From positions 1 to 10,176 of the forward strand of contig JAPFCT010000202.1 of the NCBI GenBank assembly GCA_026169575.1: 10,176 nt of DNA, written 5' to 3'. The notes beneath the pieces are model-generated. The model saw only the letters and a list, made by a program, of their open reading frames with translations, had not been told where the DNA came from and did no database searches. A program made the position numbers and the translations under genes. This document shows positions 1 to 6,334 of the stretch, piece by piece (positions within the stretch are counted from its first letter, which is position 1; each line of letters starts with the position of its first letter). This DNA comes from Faecalimonas sp. GTDB taxonomy: Bacteria; Bacillota_A; Clostridia; Lachnospirales; Lachnospiraceae.

Positions 1-2
1 CC

Positions 3-278
3 GAAATCAGTATGAACCTACTTCCTGCCGGAACGAATGTGCCATTTGTTCACTCGCACAAAAACAATGAGGAGATTTATGGAATCCTTTCCGGAAATGG
101 ATATGTTATAATCGATAATGAAAAAATCGAAACGGTTGCCGGCGATTGGCTAAAAATCTCTCCTGCTGCCAAACGTCAATTCTTTGCCTCAAATAATTCT
201 GATATGATTTATGTCTGCATTCAGGTAAAAGAAAATTCTCTTGGAGGATTTACAGCTGATGACGCCATAGTGTACTAA
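3..278 (+). CDS. Cupin domain protein, C-terminal part (5' end outside window)
   Basis: The reading frame is open to the left edge (Glu-Ile-Ser before the first Met at 12), so the true start lies upstream and only about 91 codons are visible. Numbered from the Met at 12, the first cupin motif is complete: a Gly, five residues, then His14-Ser-His16, four residues to Glu21, and Gly28. These are the usual metal ligands of the beta-barrel. In the second motif (around Gly44 to Gln56) the usual metal-binding His is replaced by Gln56, so metal binding, if any, rests on the first motif. The substrate cannot be told; small single-domain cupins of this kind include sugar-binding, oxygenase-like and unknown members. 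It is the only convincing plus-strand gene and is followed within 10 bp by its own terminator. Confidence 0.85.
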   Translation, partial: EISMNLLPAGTNVPFVHSHKNNEEIYGILSGNGYVIIDNEKIETVAGDWLKISPAAKRQFFASNNSDMIYVCIQVKENSLGGFTADDAIVY

Positions 279-286
279 TGCATTTT

Positions 287-325
287 AGATGAGCATAGTC
301 GCAAACCATGCTCATCTTTATTATA
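287..325 (+). terminator. Rho-independent terminator after the cupin gene
   Basis: A perfect 10-bp inverted repeat (AGATGAGCAT at 287-296, ATGCTCATCT at 308-317) encloses an 11-nt loop and runs into a T-rich stretch, TTTATTATAT. The T run is broken by A residues, so strength is probably moderate. On the minus strand the stem is followed by A residues rather than T, so it should work only for the plus-strand cupin gene. Confidence 0.6.
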
Positions 326-468
326 TAAATTCTAATTCCTCTCTATATTTTTTCTCAATACTTTTCTTTACTCCTCCATGCCATCATTATTTTTGTCAGC
401 AAAAGGCTCCCGATAAACATTGCATACACTGTGCAGTTATACTTAATTTTACTGTTTTCCTTTTTATT

Positions 469-930
469 TCACAATTCTTTTTTTACTAAAACATACTCAC
501 TAGTTCGCATCACTTCCTCAAACCCACATTTAAGAAATACTGTAACAGAGGAATTGTCAATAGCAATATCATCATAAAGTTCGTGTATTCCTGCTTCCTT
601 TGCTGCTTTACACAAGAGTAATAACGCTTCGTGCCCATATCCTTTTCCACGATACGGGGCATAGATAATCACATCAGCAATGGTCATCTGCCTTTCTCCA
701 TCAAAATGATATGCTACTTCACCAACAAAAGTGTCGTTGTCCTTAATATATCTATAAAAGTATTTGCCATTGTAATTTTTTATCCACTTGCCATACCAAT
801 TTATCCAGTATTCTTTAGGAAATGAGATTGTACCTCCGTAAGCATGATTGTAGGACATCGTCTGCTCGTCGCTCATCATTTTTTCCTTAAACCACAAATC
901 CTCAAGCTGAGGTTCATACAATATAATCAT
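469..930 (-). CDS. GNAT family N-acetyltransferase
   Basis: This 153-residue protein has the length and layout of a single GNAT domain, which moves an acetyl group from acetyl-CoA to an amine. The acetyl-CoA pyrophosphate-binding motif is seen as APYRGKGYG (residues 91-99), preceded by the beta-4 strand MTIADVIIY. Motif B follows as DIAIDN (121-126) and FLKCGFEEV (132-140), the usual beta-5 and helix region. The substrate is not readable; relatives act on aminoglycosides, polyamines, ribosomal proteins or free amino acids. The start is supported by GAGG (938-941) seven bases upstream. The gene follows the membrane-protein gene by 66 bp on the same strand and may share its transcript. After its TGA stop the same frame stays open for 37 more codons (see findings). 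Confidence 0.9.
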   Translation of the reverse strand: MIILYEPQLEDLWFKEKMMSDEQTMSYNHAYGGTISFPKEYWINWYGKWIKNYNGKYFYRYIKDNDTFVGEVAYHFDGERQMTIADVIIYAPYRGKGYGHEALLLLCKAAKEAGIHELYDDIAIDNSSVTVFLKCGFEEVMRTSEYVLVKKEL

Positions 931-996
931 TTTTCTGCCTCGTCAAATTCAAATTTTTAATGCTTCTTATTCTAAACATAAACTATAATCTCTTTG

Positions 997-1551
997 TCAT
1001 TTATGCTTATTTACCCAATAAGATTTTATAGGTATTTTTCTCCTTTTTATATCTGCCATAAATTCTTCTTTGTCGATATTACTGTCAATGGTAAATAATT
1101 TTTGTCCTTTGACATAGACACATATAGAACCTTTCTTTCTCTCACATTGCGTAATATCTTCAAAGCGAAAAGTTCTCTTTCTCCCAAAAGTTGAACGCCA
1201 TGTAATTTCATCCCCGTTCACTTCGAGTTTCCACATCATCATATTCACTGATCCAATGAAAGAAATCGTAAAAAAGATACTAAAAGTGAGTGGCGGAAAT
1301 AAATCATCTTGTTGAATAGCACTTGCTACCGTAGCCCACCCAAACAGAAATACAGCTATAACAAAAATTGTAGTAAGTATTTTTTCAGTTTTTATTATAT
1401 AATGTGTCCTAATTATTCCCTTTTTCTGTTGTTCCTCACGTTCTTTCGCTCTCTTTTGCTGAAGTTTTGCGACATATCCTAAGATAGCAAATACAGCTAA
1501 ATATGGTATGGTCTGTATAAATATTTCAAAAAGTGATTTTATAACTCCCAT
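997..1551 (-). CDS. Unknown membrane protein with C-terminal PH-like domain (possibly DUF6560)
   Basis: Hydrophobicity suggests three membrane helices (about residues 8-28, 59-79 and 88-107 of 184), with a highly basic and Gln/Glu-rich linker between the first and second. The C-terminal 70 residues look like a small soluble beta-rich domain: WKLEVNGDEITWRSTFGRK, then FRFEDITQCE, then a VYVKGQKLFTI strand. This pattern recalls bacterial PH-like domains attached to membrane anchors. I associate it with a family of uncharacterised clostridial proteins (DUF6560, from memory and unverified). The frame extends upstream to a GTG at 1560, but GGAG (1560-1563) lies 8 nt before the ATG at 1551, so that start is preferred. 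No function is assigned. The nearest neighbours give no clue. Confidence 0.75.
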   Translation of the reverse strand: MGVIKSLFEIFIQTIPYLAVFAILGYVAKLQQKRAKEREEQQKKGIIRTHYIIKTEKILTTIFVIAVFLFGWATVASAIQQDDLFPPLTFSIFFTISFIGSVNMMMWKLEVNGDEITWRSTFGRKRTFRFEDITQCERKKGSICVYVKGQKLFTIDSNIDKEEFMADIKRRKIPIKSYWVNKHK

Positions 1552-1559
1552 AGTTATCA

Positions 1560-1563
1560 CTCC
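1560..1563 (-). promoter_or_regulatory. Ribosome binding site deciding the start at 1551
   Basis: GGAG, within GGTGGAGTG, is 8 nt upstream of the ATG at 1551. The in-frame GTG at 1560 overlaps this site and has no site of its own at a usable distance. Confidence 0.6.
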
Positions 1564-1802
1564 ACCGTTTCTTTTTATTCTTAAGGAAAATAACGAGGTA
1601 AAACCGTTTCAAATAGGAATGCATTTCATTTTATCCTGCCGTAACCGGTCCTCTGCCCTCACGTGAAAATACAGCCATGTCCATGTGTATAACCGCCAAA
1701 ATAACCCATTTAAGTTCTAATTCCGAATCTAATTTTTCGATTACATATACTGAATTATTAGAATTTTTTCAATCTTTGCAACACATTGATGCTCTATATT
1801 CT
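1561..1802. other. 242-bp gap with a possible gene remnant on the minus strand
   Basis: No complete gene is visible. On the minus strand the stretch from about 1767 down to 1645 stays open for 40 codons, with protein-like content ending in HMDMAVFSREGRGPVTAG and a TAA at about 1643. It has no start codon with a ribosome binding site and is preceded by a TGA. A second frame upstream (about 1830-1745) also reads protein-like before a stop. The piece around 1635-1690 is clearly richer in G and C than its flanks. I read this as the decayed end of a lost gene or an inserted repeat. No convincing promoter for the gene at 997-1551 was found here. Confidence 0.4.
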
Positions 1803-2024
1803 CTATTGTCCACAAATATTTTTTAGAGGACGAACCAAATCTGTATTTCCTGGACGACAAAAATATTTTTTATCATTGATAACAAAAAAATCACGTTCAT
1901 TTTTGTTTTTTGTATAACCTACTAATTGAGGCTTTTCTCGTATATAAAAGAGATGTTCATATTTTCGATTTTTCTTCTCTTCTTTTCTTACCAGTGTGTA
2001 CGTTTTCCTGCCTTCTGAAATCAA
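1803..2024 (-). CDS. Doubtful small hypothetical protein, 73 residues, TTG start
   Basis: A short, very basic and Tyr/Phe-rich product (many Lys, Arg and Asn) matches no family I know. Its only plausible start is a TTG at 2024 with AGGA (2032-2035) seven bases upstream; the stop closing the frame upstream overlaps that site. It follows the GyrI-like gene by 40 bp on the same strand, so it could be the distal gene of that transcript. It could equally be the tail of a degraded gene, because the DNA to its left also looks like a remnant. There is no signal peptide or membrane helix. Confidence 0.35.
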   Translation of the reverse strand: MISEGRKTYTLVRKEEKKNRKYEHLFYIREKPQLVGYTKNKNERDFFVINDKKYFCRPGNTDLVRPLKNICGQ

Positions 2025-2064
2025 ATAAACTTCCTAATAAACTTTATAAAATAGAAAAAATTTC

Positions 2065-2697
2065 TCACACCTTTTTAATCGGATGCCGGATAACTGTTTT
2101 CCACTTTTCCGGGGCAACTTTTCTTGCATCTGACATGTAAATCTCATGATGCAGCCGCTTCTCATTCATGTCATTAACATAACCATTTTGCGCTATATAC
2201 GCATCCATCAGCGCCACTGTTTCAGGTTCCTTGTCAAAAGAACCCAGATGCATAATCTGAACGCATAATCCTTCATCAACCGTCAGAAATTCTGCTGAGG
2301 AACAATCGATTTTTTTCTTTTTACCCGCTGTCTCTACTGCCCAGGCAAAATCTGCTTCAGAAACAAAATCCGGCAAACGGATGACAGAAATCCAGTGAAA
2401 ACTGGATTTATCCGTATAATCTACACCCTCTGCATCATCCTGCCACCAAAAGCCTTCCAGCGGCGGGACTACATATTCAAAAAAGCCCTCAATCTTATAT
2501 TCTGTTTTATAACTCATTTTCAGAGTATATGCCACGGCATATAGTATATTGATTGCCTGCTGATATGCCCCATTTTCTTCATTTGGATCTCCCGACCCTC
2601 TCACTGCAATATAATTCATTTTCGGCACATCTACAATCTGCGGCTTATTCTTTGGCATATAATATTCCTTGTATTCTTTCTTAAAATCAAATGCCAT
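2065..2697 (-). CDS. GyrI-like small-molecule-binding domain protein
   Basis: This 210-residue protein consists of one GyrI-like/SOUL-type ligand-binding domain without a DNA-binding domain. Recognisable parts are the N-terminal FDFKKEYKEYY, the strand PKMNYIAVRGSGDPNE, the helix with QQAINILYAVAYTLK, the segment PPLEGFWW with its Trp pair, and near the C-terminus LHHEIYMSDARK followed by Pro and Trp. Stand-alone proteins of this family (COG4832 type) are small-molecule binders, some linked to drug or toxin handling; the ligand here is unknown. A TTG at 2712 extends the frame by five codons, but AAGGAGG (2703-2709) covers that TTG and sits 5 nt before the ATG at 2697, so the shorter start is right. 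The gene stands between a broken transporter and a doubtful small ORF. Confidence 0.93.
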   Translation of the reverse strand: MAFDFKKEYKEYYMPKNKPQIVDVPKMNYIAVRGSGDPNEENGAYQQAINILYAVAYTLKMSYKTEYKIEGFFEYVVPPLEGFWWQDDAEGVDYTDKSSFHWISVIRLPDFVSEADFAWAVETAGKKKKIDCSSAEFLTVDEGLCVQIMHLGSFDKEPETVALMDAYIAQNGYVNDMNEKRLHHEIYMSDARKVAPEKWKTVIRHPIKKV

Positions 2698-2702
2698 AAC
2701 TT

Positions 2703-2709
2703 CCTCCTT
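2703..2709 (-). promoter_or_regulatory. Ribosome binding site deciding the GyrI-like start
   Basis: A consensus AAGGAGG, 5 nt before the ATG at 2697, rules out the upstream in-frame TTG at 2712, which lies within two codons of it. Confidence 0.85.
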
Positions 2710-2745
2710 CAATCTTTACCTGATTCAACCATTTTTACAAAATTG

Positions 2746-2888
2746 TTATTCGATACGAATATTAACCAGTCTCACTATAAGTTCCCCGGCACTTTCTACC
2801 TCGTACCATCTTCCTCGTTCTAGTTGAAGTGTTTCTGATACCCTAGATGTAATATAGTCTATTTCATAAGTTTTCCCATTTTCAACAT
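2746..2888 (-). pseudogene. C-terminal fragment of an unknown gene fused to the EamA remnant
   Basis: From the point where the EamA match ends, the neighbouring frame carries about 47 protein-like codons to a TAA: DVENGKTYEIDYITSR, a stretch with LQLERGRWYEVESAG, and the end LIVRLVNIRIE. It has alternating hydrophobic residues like a small beta-barrel domain but no start of its own. I do not recognise the family. The frame also stays open rightward inside the EamA gene, but that part is only its shadow. The simplest reading is the 3' end of another gene, brought here by a deletion. Confidence 0.45.
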
Positions 2889-3149
2889 CTGTAATGCTCT
2901 GTAATAGCATAACCAGGAAGCTCCGGTGGCCAATCCGGACAAAATCAAAAATACCCAGCTTTTTCGACTGATTTCTGATAATCCACTTTGTGTATGAGTC
3001 AAAAATACCATTCCCCATGCCATCATTACCACTACAACAGTTCTTATAGCCGTGGCAAGATTAGAATTTACTCCATCAATACCAATCTTAGCCAGTATCG
3101 AGGTCAGTGATGCAAATATTGCTGATAGTAGCGCAAATATAAACCACAT
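2859..3149 (-). pseudogene. EamA/DMT-type transporter, truncated after the third helix
   Basis: The visible product is the first two thirds of a small single-domain EamA (drug/metabolite transporter) protein. Helix 1 is MWFIFALLSAIFASLTSILAK, helix 2 runs from about TAIRTVVVVMMAW to VFL, and helix 3 starts at WVFLILSGLATGASWLCYY. Family members normally go on after the RALQ motif for about 40 more residues (a fourth and often a fifth helix, total near 140). Here the match ends at Gln (codon 2889-2891) and is followed by nine unrelated residues and a TAG. About 97 residues remain, too short to form the fold. The preferred start is the ATG at 3149 with GGAG 9 nt upstream; a TTG at 3197 also opens the frame but has no binding site. 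A good promoter is still present upstream, so a transcript is likely. Confidence 0.8.
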
Positions 3150-3199
3150 AAATTTCATCTCCGTTTCATGCTTCCAGATTCGCGGCTTCTTTATCAAAA

Positions 3200-3228
3200 A
3201 TTATACCATACACAAAATAAACCGTCAC
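3200..3228 (-). promoter_or_regulatory. Sigma-A-type promoter for the EamA remnant
   Basis: On the minus strand there is a perfect -10 TATAAT (3200-3205) with the extended -10 TGG just before it. A 17-bp spacer separates it from a -35 GTGACG (3223-3228), which matches TTGACA at four of six positions. It lies about 50 bp upstream of the EamA start at 3149 and faces it. The double-headed terminator at 3294-3359 shields it from the ABC operon upstream. Confidence 0.65.
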
Positions 3229-3293
3229 TCTTTTTTGCACCTTTTTCATATATTGTAGCAACATCTCTCGAACCGTCTTTCCCTTCTCCAGAC

Positions 3294-3359
3294 AAGAAAA
3301 ATCCGGTCAGGGATCTGCCGCCATATCCCGCAGATACATCCCTGACCGGATCTTTTTCT
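3294..3359 (-). terminator. Strong bidirectional terminator ending the ABC transporter block
   Basis: A perfect 14-bp inverted repeat (ATCCGGTCAGGGAT at 3301-3314, its complement at 3338-3351) carries a smaller inner stem (CTGC 3315-3318 with GCAG 3330-3333). It is flanked on the minus strand by TTTTCTT and on the plus strand by CTTTTTCTT. The A and T runs can extend the stem. It lies 28 bp after the stop of the 705-residue permease gene, so its main job is to end that leftward transcript. The T run on the other side means it can also stop rightward transcription. Confidence 0.88.
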
Positions 3360-3386
3360 TCCTTATTATATCTCATTTTAACTGCT

Positions 3387-5489
3387 TTATAATTTTAATA
3401 ATTCTCTCAGCTTTTTCAGCGACATCCGGTAGACGATCAGCTGGTAAATGCAGATCACAACTGCAAATCCCACAGTACATCCAAATGACATCCACTCCGT
3501 ACTCTGAATTTTTTTATCATTTCCGATGTAGATGATCATCAGAAATGAGAGGATCAGAAACAGTCCGATTGTTGTCGGAAGTACGAAGATTTTCCGAAGC
3601 TGACTCTTGATACAGCGCATGATATAAGTGTTTTTCGCGCCAAGTTTTCTTAAATTGTCAAACATCTTCTGATTCTGCACACCGATCGTAACACTTCTTG
3701 TATAAGCGATGATTCCGATCGCTGCCAGGCAGATGCAGGAGACATAAAGGAATGTGAGGATCATAATCCCGCTCTCGTGAAGATAAGTTTTCATCTGGAT
3801 CGGCTGCATCTCCGGATTGAATTTCCAGTCATGGTATAAATATGGATCTTCCGGATCCATCGGCTCTGTCATCCGATAGTAATACGGCTCTCCGGCAGTT
3901 TTTGCCCGATCCTCTTCGGCTTCATTATATGCATTCAGCACCGCCATATCTTCGCCCGCCCGTCTGACATACTCTTTCCGAAGCTCGATTGCAAACGCAT
4001 ACGCATTTTCACTGTCTTCTATATCAAAGAAAATCTGTTTCATCTGGCGCTGTTCTGTCATCTGTGCGGTGATCGTCTGAAAGTCGCTGTCATTTAAAAT
4101 ATAGCGGTGTACATTTGCACGGTAAAACATGCGGTCTTCCACTGTCTTTGCAAATTTCAGTTTCAGCTGTGCCCCGGTTTCCTGATTTGTCACAAGATCC
4201 ATATCCGTATATTTCTCCCAGAAGTTCTCCGCCTGCTCCGGCAGGATGATCTGTACAAATGTTCCCGGTTCTACCTCCACTTTTGTCCCGGTATAGTGCT
4301 CATAGGCAGATGCACTGATAAATTCTCCATAGGCATAAGTCTCATAATAATCTTCGATCATCTCCCCGTCATCTGTCCAGTCTCTCTCGATTCCGGATGT
4401 CTGAAGTTCTGCAAGAAGAACTTCCTGATAATCTGTGATCGTCACTCCGTATTCGTCTGCCATTGCCTCGATATCTTCCTTCTGGATCTCCTGCCCCTCC
4501 GTCTGCCGGTAAATCAGATTAAAATCCACCGGCGTATCTGCCATTGTGCGAAACATCACTAGCTTGTCCGGGATATAGGAGCCTGCATAGAGCGCCGCAC
4601 CGGTCAGAAATGCCAAAATGCACATATTCCGGACCGTCTGTCTTCCCTGAAATTTCATCATACTGTTGGAAATCAGGTTATAATAGTATTTCTGCGGATG
4701 CTTCCCTCTCTTGTGATACCCAATAAAAAACACAAACAGCATATAGATTCCGACTGCCGCTACAAGATAGACTGCATTCCAGATGGCCGGCATCCGAAAT
4801 TTCAATAAATTGGCGGTAAGCTGCGGCACTGCATATCCAAGAAGTAGACCTGCGAGAAGAAGAATTCCCCCTGCGATCCCATAGCCTTTCGTTACAAGCT
4901 GAAGCGGTTCATTTTTCTTTTCTTCATTTAAAATATCCATCAGATTTGTCCGCCTCATATAGCGCGCCGCCATGAAGAATAAGGTGATCACTGTCACTGC
5001 GGCAAAGAAAAAGCTGATGCCGAGTCCGGCAGCCGAAAGCATCCTCCGCTCCAGCACATCCTTCAGGAAAGTGTGGAGCAGGATCCATAAAATCCCAACT
5101 GCCGCTGCGGATCCAAGTACGATCCCGGATACGATCCCTTTCCCCAGAGACAGACAAAGTTCCTTGTACAGTTCTTTTTTCAACCGCTTCTTCGTCATCC
5201 CAAGCGCGAGGAACACACCGGTTTCCCGGCTTTTTGTCCGGAAAAACAATCCTGCCGCATAAATATTGAAAATCAGACATCCAAGCGCTGCCAGCGCGAA
5301 GATCATCATGATCATCTTCAGTGAATCACCGCCCTCCGGAAATCCTGCCTGCACAACCGGACTGTACAGCACACAGACAAAGGACGTCACAAGAAAAATG
5401 GAAAAAAAGGTACAGAATAACAACTGCTTATAGTTTTTCTTGTTATATCTGCGAAGTTTCAGGAAAATACTGCTGCTACTCATCTTCAT
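3387..5489 (-). CDS. BceB-like ABC transporter permease (FtsX family, ten helices)
   Basis: This is the membrane subunit paired with the ATPase just upstream. Counted on the 705-codon frame from 5504, helices lie near 28-47, 63-88, 122-145, 160-181, 209-229, 243-262 and 292-311. A large acidic external domain (about 312-575) follows, then helices near 578-600, 638-660 and 673-692. Ten helices with the external domain between the seventh and eighth is the BceB layout, the permease of bacitracin and lantibiotic detoxification systems that also serve as co-sensors for their kinase. FtsX coupling sequences are ETGVFLALGMTKKRLKKE (94-111) and MFDNLRKLGAKNTYIMR (614-630). GGTGGTGA (5495-5502) is 5 nt before the ATG at 5489, which I prefer (700 residues); ATGs at 5504 and 5483 are alternatives. 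With 5489 the gene overlaps the ATPase by 14 nt. The peptide recognised is not readable. Confidence 0.94.
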   Translation of the reverse strand: MKMSSSSIFLKLRRYNKKNYKQLLFCTFFSIFLVTSFVCVLYSPVVQAGFPEGGDSLKMIMMIFALAALGCLIFNIYAAGLFFRTKSRETGVFLALGMTKKRLKKELYKELCLSLGKGIVSGIVLGSAAAVGILWILLHTFLKDVLERRMLSAAGLGISFFFAAVTVITLFFMAARYMRRTNLMDILNEEKKNEPLQLVTKGYGIAGGILLLAGLLLGYAVPQLTANLLKFRMPAIWNAVYLVAAVGIYMLFVFFIGYHKRGKHPQKYYYNLISNSMMKFQGRQTVRNMCILAFLTGAALYAGSYIPDKLVMFRTMADTPVDFNLIYRQTEGQEIQKEDIEAMADEYGVTITDYQEVLLAELQTSGIERDWTDDGEMIEDYYETYAYGEFISASAYEHYTGTKVEVEPGTFVQIILPEQAENFWEKYTDMDLVTNQETGAQLKLKFAKTVEDRMFYRANVHRYILNDSDFQTITAQMTEQRQMKQIFFDIEDSENAYAFAIELRKEYVRRAGEDMAVLNAYNEAEEDRAKTAGEPYYYRMTEPMDPEDPYLYHDWKFNPEMQPIQMKTYLHESGIMILTFLYVSCICLAAIGIIAYTRSVTIGVQNQKMFDNLRKLGAKNTYIMRCIKSQLRKIFVLPTTIGLFLILSFLMIIYIGNDKKIQSTEWMSFGCTVGFAVVICIYQLIVYRMSLKKLRELLKL

Positions 5490-6234
5490 CGCCGTCACCA
5501 CCATTAATGATTTTTAATTCTGTCAGAAGTTCATCTAAAAATGCCCTCCGGTCTCCGGTTCGGATCAGTTCCTTATAAATTTTTCCATCTTTCATCACGA
5601 TCACGCGGTCACAGTAACTTGCTGAAAAGCTGTCATGTGTGACCATGAAGATCGTGGCATCCAGATTTTTCTGTGCTGCAAGAAATGCCTCGATGACCGC
5701 CTCACTGGATCTGCTGTCCAGATTTCCGGTCGGCTCGTCCGCAAGGATCAGAAGCGGATCATTCATCAGCGCCCTTGCTACCGCAGTCCGCTGTTTCTGT
5801 CCACCGGAAATCTCCGCCGGATATTTGTCCGCAATCTCCCAGATGCCAAACAGCTTTAACAGCTTCTTCGCCTTCTTCTCCATCTTTTCGTACGGCGCAT
5901 CTTCAATCACCTGCGGGATGCATACATTTTCAAAAACCGTCAGTCCATCTAACAGCATGAAATCCTGAAAGACAAATCCAAGCTCCTGATTGCGGATCTC
6001 TGCCATTTTCTCCTCTTTTAGCTGCGCCAGCTTTTTGCCGTTTAACAATACCTTTCCTTTTTCATATGGGATAAAGCAGGAAATACAGTCTAATAAGGTT
6101 GTCTTTCCGCTTCCCGACGGCCCCATGACCGCAACAAACTCTCCTTTATGAATTGTAAAATTGACACCTTTTAACACCTCGTATGTATCTTTTCCGACCA
6201 CATACGATTTATGCAGATTTTGAACCTCCAGCAT
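5476..6234 (-). CDS. ABC transporter ATPase partnered with the BceB-like permease
   Basis: This 252-residue ABC ATPase powers the downstream permease. All motifs are intact: Walker A GPSGSGKTT (38-46), Q-loop Gln90 in FVFQDF, signature SGGQ (143-146), Walker B LLILADEP (161-168) with Glu167, and the H-loop His200 in VTHD. The [14 protein letters not shown] and MVTHD sequences are typical of the MacB/LolD/BceA group that works with FtsX-type permeases. The frame is open further upstream to 6276, but AGGAGG (6244-6249) points to the ATG at 6234, which also matches the usual N-terminus of the family. The C-terminus ends in an acidic GGDGDEDE tail not seen in the other ATPase; its codons also form the ribosome binding site and overlap with the permease gene. 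Confidence 0.96.
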   Translation of the reverse strand: MLEVQNLHKSYVVGKDTYEVLKGVNFTIHKGEFVAVMGPSGSGKTTLLDCISCFIPYEKGKVLLNGKKLAQLKEEKMAEIRNQELGFVFQDFMLLDGLTVFENVCIPQVIEDAPYEKMEKKAKKLLKLFGIWEIADKYPAEISGGQKQRTAVARALMNDPLLILADEPTGNLDSRSSEAVIEAFLAAQKNLDATIFMVTHDSFSASYCDRVIVMKDGKIYKELIRTGDRRAFLDELLTELKIINGGDGDEDE

Positions 6235-6254
6235 GTGCTCTCTCCTCCTGTTTC

Positions 6255-6277
6255 TTTGATAAGAATATTTTATCAAA
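6255..6277. promoter_or_regulatory. Dyad over a possible -10 region before the second ABC pair
   Basis: The inverted repeat TTTGATAA (6255-6262), seven bases, TTATCAAA (6270-6277) is perfect over 8 bp per arm. It can be extended to about 12 bp with one bulged A. It covers a possible minus-strand -10 TAAAAT (6267-6272) and has no T run after it, so an operator fits better than a terminator. It lies 21 bp upstream of the ATPase start. Confidence 0.4.
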
Positions 6278-6282
6278 AGAAA

Positions 6283-6320
6283 GTTACCATGCTGGTACAG
6301 AAACGTTACAGTCTTGAAAC
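6283..6320. promoter_or_regulatory. Candidate response-regulator site: four repeats spaced 11 bp
   Basis: On the plus strand GTTAC (6283-6287), GGTAC (6294-6298), GTTAC (6305-6309) and GAAAC (6316-6320) follow each other at exactly 11 bp, all fitting GNNAC. OmpR/PhoB-family regulators bind direct repeats at this spacing, usually next to or over a weak -35. Here the best -10 (6267-6272) has no good -35, as expected for an activated promoter. The link to the regulator expected next to the histidine kinase is inference. Confidence 0.45.
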
Positions 6321-6334
6321 ATTTCGGATACTCT

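Noticed and set aside
2698..2745. Promoter (TTGTAA, 16 bp, TAAAGA) before the GyrI-like gene
   Set aside because: The -10 match is poor and it would lie only about 5 bp from the ribosome binding site, leaving no room for a normal leader.
2746..3018. A 90-codon minus-strand gene starting at 3018
   Set aside because: Its first half is only the shifted frame of the EamA gene. Only the last 47 codons look like protein, so they are recorded as a fragment.
3301..3351. 14-bp inverted repeats as ends of a small mobile element
   Set aside because: Only 23 bases separate the arms, T runs flank both sides and no target duplication is seen. A terminator explains it fully.
6235..6276. Upstream extension of the second ATPase to 6276
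   Set aside because: The extension reads through the dyad and the AGGAGG site, and family members begin at the MLEVQNLHKSY position (6234).
6255..6277. Terminator between the two ABC pairs
   Set aside because: The stem is A/T-rich and neither side is followed by a T run on the transcribed strand.
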